Below, piece by piece: positions 1-12,240 of a DNA stretch of 12,240 nt; positions within the stretch are counted from its first letter, which is position 1, and each line of letters begins with the position of its first letter. Origin of the DNA: JBDSTW01 sp039914705 (GTDB lineage Bacteria; Pseudomonadota; Gammaproteobacteria; SURF-13). The notes under the pieces were generated by a model, which was not told where the DNA came from, made no database searches, and was given only the letters and a program-made list of their open reading frames with translations. Position numbers and translations under genes: made by a program. The stretch is from contig JBDSOT010000178.1 in NCBI GenBank assembly GCA_039914705.1, positions 1 through 12,240 of the forward strand, written 5' to 3'.

Positions 1-281
1 AATTTGGCGTTTCCGCGGCCGCCGCTGTTGCCGCCGGCCCGGCTGCCGCTGCCGCACCGGTGGAAGAGCAGACCGAGTTCAATGTGGTCATGACCAGCTT
101 CGGTGCCAACAAGGTCAATGTCATCAAGGTAGTTCGCACCATCACCGGTCTGGGCTTGAAAGAGGCCAAGGACCTGGTCGAAGGCGCGCCTTCCGTGGTC
201 AAGGAAGCGGTTGCCAAGAAAGATGCCGAGGATATGAAGAAGCAACTGGAAGAGGCCGGCGCATCCGTCGAGGTCAAGTAA
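1..281 (+). CDS. rplL: 50S ribosomal protein L7/L12 (bL12), 3' part
   Basis: Partial gene; the start lies upstream of the window. The open frame runs in from base 3 (FGVSAAAAVAAG...) to TAA at 279-281, giving about 92 residues of a protein usually 120-125 long, so roughly the first 30 residues (the dimerisation domain) are missing. The Ala/Pro-rich stretch at 9-59 is the flexible hinge. The rest is the complete globular C-terminal domain, with the family motifs GANKVNVIK and TGLGLKEAKDLVE and the ending EEAGASVEVK. bL12 forms the multi-copy stalk of the 50S subunit, where this domain recruits and stimulates EF-Tu, EF-G and other translational GTPases. A GTG at 60 is an internal hinge codon, not the start. 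By the known gene order, rplJ should lie just upstream and rpoB follows. Identity is clear from the C-terminal domain alone. Confidence 0.97.
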   Translation, partial: FGVSAAAAVAAGPAAAAAPVEEQTEFNVVMTSFGANKVNVIKVVRTITGLGLKEAKDLVEGAPSVVKEAVAKKDAEDMKKQLEEAGASVEVK

Positions 282-325
282 GCGTATATATTAATTGCTA
301 TATAGCTATTGTTAAGTTGTTAAGC

Positions 326-353
326 GGCTGGTGGCGCAAGTCACCGGCCTTTT
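326..353 (+). terminator. attenuator-like hairpin between rplL and rpoB
   Basis: GGCTGGTG (326-333) pairs with CACCGGCC (342-349): eight pairs with one G-U, plus a possible G-U at 334/341. The stem is followed by only four Ts (350-353). A stable GC-rich stem with a short T run suits partial rather than complete termination. In E. coli a partial attenuator in the same spacer lowers rpoBC transcription relative to rplJL. The equivalent role here is inferred from position and structure. Confidence 0.6.
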
Positions 354-379
354 GGCGTTGCCGGATGTGTTAGCAAACC

Positions 380-431
380 TGCAAGGGAAATTGCATTTGT
401 CGCAGTCTAAAGCTGACGGGTAGTGGCTTTA
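380..431 (+). other. two weak hairpins in the rplL-rpoB spacer
   Basis: TGCAA (380-384) and TTGCA (391-395) form a 5-bp stem with a 6-nt loop. TAAAGC (408-413) and GCTTTA (426-431) form a 6-bp stem that two G-U pairs could extend. Neither has a T tract. In E. coli this spacer is cut by RNase III in a long duplex; these stems are shorter than a typical RNase III substrate, so a processing role is only a possibility. Nothing else is clear in the spacer except the AT-rich stretch at 285-320. Confidence 0.25.
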
Positions 432-437
432 ACAACG

Positions 438-466
438 TTGACCGATACACCGAATTCACATCTATT
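438..466 (+). promoter_or_regulatory. weak candidate sigma70 promoter for rpoB
   Basis: TTGACC (438-443, five of six matches to the -35 consensus) is followed after 17 nt by TCTATT (461-466, four of six matches to the -10). Initiation would fall near 473, giving a leader of about 25 nt that still contains the rpoB ribosome binding site. It could supply extra rpoBC transcription downstream of the attenuator. The -10 is poor and a chance match is quite possible. Confidence 0.27.
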
Positions 467-497
467 GTAGCCAGTTCGTGAACATCAGAGGACTATC

Positions 498-4580
<4,083 letters not shown>

Positions 4581-4634
4581 CACGTTGCCGAACTATGTTG
4601 AAAGCGTTCGTTGAGCATCCTAATGCATCTGCGC

Positions 4635-4647
4635 AGGAGATACGAAA

Positions 4648-4650
<3 letters not shown>
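4635..4650 (+). promoter_or_regulatory. ribosome binding site that sets the TTG start of rpoC
   Basis: AGGAG at 4635-4639 lies 8 nt before TTG (4648-4650), a normal spacing. The next in-frame candidate, ATG at 4660, would be 20 nt away, too far for this site. The peptide read from TTG, MKDLMNLLKQ, aligns from residue 1 with E. coli MKDLLKFLKA. Confidence 0.8.
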
Positions 4651-8871
<4,221 letters not shown>

Positions 8872-8874
8872 ACT

Positions 8875-8906
8875 TTGCCCGCCTGCTTTCTTTAGCGGGC
8901 GGGCAA
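8875..8906 (+). other. strong hairpin just after the rpoC stop
   Basis: TTGCCCGCCTGC (8875-8886) pairs with GCGGGCGGGCAA (8895-8906): twelve consecutive pairs with one G-U, and an 8-nt loop (TTTCTTTA). It begins 3 nt after the rpoC stop. The following bases (TTGAACC) give no T tract, so it is not a textbook intrinsic terminator. It could protect the rpoC mRNA 3' end from exonucleases, weaken read-through, or act with Rho. The stem itself is certain; the function is inferred. Confidence 0.65.
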
Positions 8907-8913
8907 TTGAACC

Positions 8914-8943
8914 TTGACAGCAATGGGCCTGGTCACTTAGAAT
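8914..8943 (+). promoter_or_regulatory. sigma70 promoter of the rpsL-rpsG-fusA-tuf operon
   Basis: TTGACA (8914-8919) matches the -35 consensus exactly. After 18 nt comes TAGAAT (8938-8943), five of six matches to the -10. Predicted initiation is near 8950, about 140 nt before rpsL. It is the best promoter-like sequence in the window and sits where a str-operon promoter is expected. An intrinsic-terminator-like hairpin begins almost at the start site, as described separately. Confidence 0.8.
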
Positions 8944-8954
8944 TCCGCTTCTTT

Positions 8955-8987
8955 GAAGGCGCGCTTTCTGCGCCTTCGTTTATTTTT
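8955..8987 (+). terminator. terminator-like hairpin between rpoC and rpsL, inside the str leader
   Basis: GAAGGCGC (8955-8962) pairs perfectly with GCGCCTTC (8970-8977) around a 7-nt loop; a further G-U pair is possible at each end. The stem is followed by GTTTATTTTT (8978-8987). This has the form of a Rho-independent terminator and could end the rpoBC transcript. It also lies about 5 nt downstream of the predicted start of the str promoter, so it would form the very 5' end of that mRNA. There it could attenuate the operon or stabilise the message as a 5' stem-loop. Which role dominates cannot be told from sequence. Confidence 0.6.
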
Positions 8988-9018
8988 ACGGCCTGATTTT
9001 CTAACTATTCAGCCTTTG

Positions 9019-9041
9019 TACCCTTCCAAACCGGGAGGGTA
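9019..9041 (+). other. second hairpin in the rpsL leader
   Basis: TACCCTTCC (9019-9027) pairs with GGGAGGGTA (9033-9041): nine pairs with one G-U and a 5-nt loop (AAACC). No T tract follows. It ends 37 nt before the rpsL Shine-Dalgarno and does not cover it. A structural or protein-binding role in the leader is possible but unproven. Confidence 0.5.
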
Positions 9042-9089
9042 GCGACTGGTGTTAATCTCGGGAACAAATTGTCGAGTCGGAGCAAGTGA

Positions 9090-9464
9090 ATGGCCACAAC
9101 CAATCAGCTTGTGCGTAAGCCGCGCGCAAGCCTAAAACTTAAGAGCACAGTGCCCGCGTTGAACGGTTGCCCGCAAAAGCGCGGCGTATGTACTCGCGTT
9201 TACACTACTACGCCAAAAAAGCCTAACTCCGCGCTGCGCAAGGTTGCCCGTGTGCGCCTGACCAATGGCATGGAGGTCACCACGTACATCGGTGGTGAAG
9301 GTCATAACTTACAGGAACATTCGGTCGTGCTGATTCGTGGCGGCCGTGTTAAGGATTTGCCGGGTGTGCGTTATCACACGGTACGCGGCAGTCTGGACAC
9401 CTCGGGCGTAACTGCCCGCCGTCAAGGACGCTCCAAGTACGGAGCCAAGCGTCCCAAGTCTTAA
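9090..9464 (+). CDS. rpsL: 30S ribosomal protein S12 (uS12)
   Basis: 124 residues, the same as E. coli S12 counting Met. S12 sits at the 30S decoding centre and takes part in tRNA selection and accuracy. The start is ATG at 9090, with GGAG at 9079-9082 (7-nt spacing). Conserved blocks are MATTNQLVRKPR, PQKRGVCTRVYTTTPKKPNS, GGEGHNLQEHSVVLIRGGRV, and KDLPGVRYHTVRG. K43 and K88, where streptomycin-resistance changes arise, are both lysine, and P91 is intact, so no resistance allele is visible. D89 is the residue equivalent to the methylthiolated aspartate of E. coli; whether it is modified here is unknown. Residues 13-20 (ASLKLKST) and the end (TARRQGRSKYGAKRPKS) differ moderately from E. coli. 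It is the first gene of the str operon, with a leader of about 140 nt. Confidence 0.99.
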   Translation: MATTNQLVRKPRASLKLKSTVPALNGCPQKRGVCTRVYTTTPKKPNSALRKVARVRLTNGMEVTTYIGGEGHNLQEHSVVLIRGGRVKDLPGVRYHTVRGSLDTSGVTARRQGRSKYGAKRPKS

Positions 9465-9520
9465 GACCAGGCTATTAAATAAAGTGGAAAAGCAGTTTAG
9501 AGATTATTAAAGGTAACGCC
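9465..9520 (+). other. rpsL-rpsG spacer, position of the S7 feedback site in E. coli
   Basis: This AT-rich spacer is 56 nt long. In E. coli the corresponding spacer is close to 100 nt and folds into the target through which excess S7 represses translation of its own operon. I see no long stem here; only short AT pairings such as TAAA with TTTA. AAGG (9510-9513), 7 nt before ATG, is the rpsG ribosome binding site. An E. coli-type S7 site is not evident, although a divergent one cannot be excluded. Confidence 0.4.
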
Positions 9521-9991
9521 ATGCCGAGAAGAAGAGTTGCAGCGAAGCGTGTCATCCTCCCCGATCCAAAATACGGAAACGAGATGCTGGCCAAATTCGT
9601 CAATGTCATTATGAGCGATGGCAAAAAGTCCATTGCCGAAAAGATTATTTACACGGCGCTTGATCAGGTCGTCAGCAAAAATAAGGGCGAGGCCATGGAA
9701 GTGTTGAACAAGGCGCTCGAGAATGTGCGCCCCATGGTCGAGGTAAAATCACGGCGTGTTGGCGGTGCAACTTATCAGGTACCGGTGGAAGTGCGCTCAA
9801 CGCGCCGAACCGCATTGGCGATGCGCTGGTTAGTTGATGCCGCGCGCAAGCGCAGCGAAAAGTCCATGAGCCTGCGTCTGGCCGGTGAGATTCTGGATGC
9901 CTTCGAGAGTAAGGGCAGTGCCGTGAAAAAACGTGAAGAGACGCACCGCATGGCGGATGCTAACAAAGCCTTCTCTCATTACCGCTGGTAA
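9521..9991 (+). CDS. rpsG: 30S ribosomal protein S7 (uS7)
   Basis: 156 residues, the common bacterial length; E. coli K-12 has a longer C-terminal form. S7 is a primary binder of the 3' major domain of 16S rRNA, nucleates assembly of the 30S head and contacts E-site tRNA. Visible blocks: N-terminal MPRRRVAAKRVILPDPKYGN with basic RNA-binding residues; KFVNVIMSDGKKSIAEKIIY; the beta-hairpin VEVKSRRVGGATYQVPVEV at about 72-90; RRTALAMRWLVDAARKRSEKSM; and the C-terminal helix KKREETHRMADANKAFSHYRW. The start is ATG at 9521 with AAGG 7 nt upstream. fusA follows after 36 nt with no terminator, consistent with one operon. In E. coli S7 is the autogenous repressor of str; the target site is not clearly conserved here. 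Confidence 0.99.
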   Translation: MPRRRVAAKRVILPDPKYGNEMLAKFVNVIMSDGKKSIAEKIIYTALDQVVSKNKGEAMEVLNKALENVRPMVEVKSRRVGGATYQVPVEVRSTRRTALAMRWLVDAARKRSEKSMSLRLAGEILDAFESKGSAVKKREETHRMADANKAFSHYRW

Positions 9992-10012
9992 GTCAGTTAC
10001 TTAATTTAGAGT

Positions 10013-10030
10013 ATGAGGTTGTAAGCCGTG
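10013..10030 (+). promoter_or_regulatory. ribosome binding site setting the GTG start of fusA
   Basis: GAGGT (10015-10019) lies 8 nt before GTG (10028-10030). It sits inside ATGAGGTTGTAA, a three-codon open frame that ends 3 nt before the GTG. The same ATGAGGT block, spacing and CC-GTG junction recur before tuf. Confidence 0.75.
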
Positions 10031-12127
10031 GCCCGTAAAACACCCATTGAACGTTATCGCAACATCGGCATCATGGCGCACATCGATGCCGGCAAGACGA
10101 CGACGACTGAGCGCGTTCTCTACTACACCGGTGTCTCGCACAAGATCGGCGAAGTACACGATGGCGCGGCCACCATGGACTGGATGCCGCAAGAGCAGGA
10201 GCGTGGCATAACTATCACCTCTGCCGCCACCACCTGCTTCTGGAGCGGGATGGACAAGAGCTTTCCGCAGCATCGTATTAACATTATTGATACACCCGGT
10301 CACGTCGATTTCACGATTGAAGTTGAGCGTTCATTGCGCGTACTGGATGGTGCCTGCGCATTATTCTGCGCGGTCGGCGGTGTCGAACCCCAATCCGAAA
10401 CAGTCTGGCGTCAGGCCAATAAATACGGTGTGCCACGACTGGCCTTCGTCAACAAGATGGACCGCGCCGGGGCAAACTTTTTGCGCGTGGTCGAGCAGAT
10501 TAAAAAGCGTTTAGGTGCCAATCCCGTGCCCTTGCAATTGCCCATTGGCGCGGAAGAAAAGTTCGAGGGTGTGGTTGATCTCGTCAAGATGAAGGCTATT
10601 TACTGGGACGATGCCACTCAGGGCATGAGCTTTGAAGAGCGTGAAATCCCCGCGAATATGCTGGCCGAATGTCAGGAATGGCACGACAAGATGGTCGAGG
10701 CTGCTGCAGAAGGCAGCGAAGAGGGCATGGATAAATATCTGCAAGGCGAACCGCTGAGCATAGAAGAAATTAAAGCGGGTTTGCGCGCACGCACCCTTAA
10801 CGCAGAGATCATCCCCACCTTGTGCGGCTCCGCGTTCAAGAACAAAGGCGTGCAGGCGATGCTGGATGCCGTCATTGAATATTTGCCGTCACCGCTGAAT
10901 AAGCCGCCGATCAAGGGCATTCTGGACGACGCCGCCGGCAGTGAGGCCGAGCGCCACGCCTCCGATGAAGAACCCTTTTCCGCATTGGCATTCAAGATCG
11001 CCACCGACCCGTTTGTCGGTACACTCACCTTTTTCCGCGTCTATTCCGGTGTCCTGAATTCCGGTGACGGCATTTATAATCCGGTAAAGCACAGCAAAGA
11101 GCGCGCGGGCCGCATCGTGCAGATGCACGCGAATAATCGCGAAGAAATAAAAGAAGTGCGCGCCGGTGATATCGCCGCTGCCGTAGGTCTGAAAAATGTC
11201 AGCACCGGCGACACCCTGTGTGCACTGGATAACATCATCACCCTGGAACGCATGGAATTTCCCGAGCCGGTGATTTCCGTCGCGGTCGAGCCTAAAACCA
11301 AGGTCGATCAGGAAAAGATGGGCGTGGCCTTGAGTAAACTCGCCGCTGAGGATCCCTCGTTCCGTGTGCACACCGATGAAGAGTCCGGCCAGACCATTAT
11401 TTCCGGCATGGGCGAGCTGCATCTGGAGATCATCGTTGACCGTATGAAGCGCGAGTTCGGCGTCGAGGCTAATGTCGGTGCGCCGCAAGTGGCCTATCGC
11501 GAAACCATACGCAAGAGCGTGGAGCAGGAAGGCAAATTTGTGCGCCAATCCGGCGGGCGCGGTCAGTATGGTCATGTATGGTTGCGTATCGAGCCGCTTG
11601 AAGCGGGTAAAGGTTATGAATTCGTCAATGGCATCGTCGGTGGCGTTGTGCCCCGTGAATATATCCCGGCCGTGGACAAAGGCGCGCAAGAGCAATTAAA
11701 GAACGGCGTGATCGCGGGCTTCCCGGTGGTCGATGTGCGCGTCACCATATTCGACGGCTCCTACCATGACGTGGACTCCAACGAAATGGCCTTCAAGATC
11801 GCCGGCTCCATGGGCGTGAAGGAGGGTGTCAAGAAGGCCTCTCCGGTATTACTCGAGCCGATCATGAAGGTTGAAGTGGTCGCCCCCGAGGATTACCTGG
11901 GAGTGGTAATGGGCGATTTAAATCGCCGCCGTGGTTTGGTGCAAGGCACCGACGATTCGCCCATGGGCAAGATCGTCAACGCCGAGGTTCCGCTCAAGGA
12001 GATGTTCGGTTATTCCACCGATCTGCGTTCCGCCACCCAGGGCCGCGCCACCTATTCAATGGAATTTGTAAAATATGCCGAGGCGCCGAAAAGCATCGCC
12101 GAGGCCGTGATCAAAAAAGCGTCCTAA
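10028..12127 (+). CDS. fusA: translation elongation factor G
   Basis: 699 residues, against 704 in E. coli. EF-G uses GTP hydrolysis to move tRNAs and mRNA through the ribosome, and with RRF splits ribosomes during recycling. The start is GTG at 10028; the product MARKTPIERYRNIGIMAHIDAG matches the family from residue 1. G domain: G1 AHIDAGKT (17-24), switch I with R59-G-I-T62, G3 DTPGH (88-92, including catalytic H92), G4 NKMD (142-145) and G5 GSA (267-269). Domain II starts at about 290. Domain III carries GMGELHLEI. Domain IV includes the RGQYGHVWLRIEP strand and the tip loop SYHDVDSNEMAFK with H580 (E. coli H583). Domain V ends EAVIKKAS. P54 in DWMPQEQERG stands where E. coli has Glu; this is just ahead of the essential switch I residues and is probably a lineage variant. 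All catalytic residues are present, so this looks like the housekeeping EF-G. tuf begins 28 nt downstream. Confidence 0.99.
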   Translation: MARKTPIERYRNIGIMAHIDAGKTTTTERVLYYTGVSHKIGEVHDGAATMDWMPQEQERGITITSAATTCFWSGMDKSFPQHRINIIDTPGHVDFTIEVERSLRVLDGACALFCAVGGVEPQSETVWRQANKYGVPRLAFVNKMDRAGANFLRVVEQIKKRLGANPVPLQLPIGAEEKFEGVVDLVKMKAIYWDDATQGMSFEEREIPANMLAECQEWHDKMVEAAAEGSEEGMDKYLQGEPLSIEEIKAGLRARTLNAEIIPTLCGSAFKNKGVQAMLDAVIEYLPSPLNKPPIKGILDDAAGSEAERHASDEEPFSALAFKIATDPFVGTLTFFRVYSGVLNSGDGIYNPVKHSKERAGRIVQMHANNREEIKEVRAGDIAAAVGLKNVSTGDTLCALDNIITLERMEFPEPVISVAVEPKTKVDQEKMGVALSKLAAEDPSFRVHTDEESGQTIISGMGELHLEIIVDRMKREFGVEANVGAPQVAYRETIRKSVEQEGKFVRQSGGRGQYGHVWLRIEPLEAGKGYEFVNGIVGGVVPREYIPAVDKGAQEQLKNGVIAGFPVVDVRVTIFDGSYHDVDSNEMAFKIAGSMGVKEGVKKASPVLLEPIMKVEVVAPEDYLGVVMGDLNRRRGLVQGTDDSPMGKIVNAEVPLKEMFGYSTDLRSATQGRATYSMEFVKYAEAPKSIAEAVIKKAS

Positions 12128-12140
12128 CAATTAACGAGAG

Positions 12141-12158
12141 ATGAGGTAAAGAACCGTG
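12141..12158 (+). promoter_or_regulatory. ribosome binding site setting the GTG start of tuf
   Basis: GAGGT (12143-12147) lies 8 nt before GTG (12156-12158). Like the fusA site it is embedded in ATGAGGT, here read as ATG AGG TAA, and the bases just before the GTG are again CC. Confidence 0.75.
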
Positions 12159-12240
12159 TCCAAGGCAAAATTTGAGCGCACCAAGCCGCATTTAAACGTC
12201 GGCACGATCGGTCACGTCGATCACGGCAAGACCACGTTAA
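12156..12240 (+). CDS. tuf: elongation factor Tu, 5' part
   Basis: The window ends 28 codons into this gene, so about 7% of a protein of roughly 394-397 residues is visible. EF-Tu carries aminoacyl-tRNA to the ribosomal A site as a GTP complex. The visible peptide begins MSKAKFERTKPHLNVGTIG and continues HVDHGKTTL. It contains the G1 nucleotide-binding motif GHVDHGKT, at residues 19-26 counting Met, in the classical EF-Tu form. The start is GTG, set by GAGGT 8 nt upstream. It lies 28 nt after the fusA stop, as in a standard str operon. Whether a second tuf copy exists cannot be known from this window. Confidence 0.97.
   Translation, partial: MSKAKFERTKPHLNVGTIGHVDHGKTTL

Noticed and set aside
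4581..4647. Possible terminator or promoter in the rpoB-rpoC spacer
   Set aside because: Only short repeats (two GCATC copies, the palindrome ATGCAT) are present; no stable stem with a T tract and no convincing -35/-10 pair.
10013..10024. Three-codon frame ATG AGG TTG TAA before fusA as a leader peptide gene
   Set aside because: Far too short to call a gene; the ATG overlaps the Shine-Dalgarno. The parallel with tuf is reported only as an observation.
10889..11695. Minus-strand open frame (268 codons) opposite fusA
   Set aside because: Same reasoning: antisense to conserved EF-G domains with no independent promoter, ribosome binding site or motif.

Overview
This window is a core transcription and translation cluster on the + strand: rplL (3' part), rpoB, rpoC, rpsL, rpsG, fusA and tuf (5' end). 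Every gene is intact except the two cut by the window edges. Protein sequences resemble Gammaproteobacteria: the start of RpoB (MAYSFTEKKRIRKDFGKRP), beta-prime landmark residues at the same numbers as in E. coli, both large proteobacterial beta insertions, the beta-prime trigger-loop insertion, and a gamma-type EF-G N-terminus (MAHIDAGKTTT). The join of rpoBC directly to the str genes is the order known in Pseudomonas and many other bacteria, unlike E. coli, where the two loci are far apart. The genus cannot be named from this window; a non-enteric gammaproteobacterium of moderately GC-rich composition fits.

Layout. Positions 1-281 hold the end of ribosomal protein bL12. Positions 282-497 are a spacer with an attenuator-like hairpin (326-353), two weaker hairpins and a weak candidate promoter just before rpoB. 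rpoB (498-4580) and rpoC (4648-8871) encode the beta and beta-prime subunits of RNA polymerase; rpoC very probably starts at TTG. Positions 8872-9089 are the most information-rich non-coding stretch. It holds a strong hairpin just after the rpoC stop, a near-consensus sigma70 promoter (TTGACA, 18 nt, TAGAAT), a terminator-like hairpin with a T-rich tract starting only a few bases after the predicted transcription start, and a third stable hairpin before rpsL. Then come rpsL (9090-9464), rpsG (9521-9991), fusA (10028-12127) and the first 28 codons of tuf (from 12156).

Together the genes supply the RNA polymerase core, two decoding/assembly proteins of the 30S subunit, and the GTPases that deliver aminoacyl-tRNA (EF-Tu) and drive translocation (EF-G). 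bL12 recruits those GTPases to the 50S stalk. No tRNA, rRNA, mobile element, CRISPR array or minus-strand gene is supported. I found no previously undescribed system. The points worth a second look are regulatory: the promoter/terminator arrangement before rpsL, the rplL-rpoB attenuator, the short rpsL-rpsG spacer, and the matching initiation sites of fusA and tuf.
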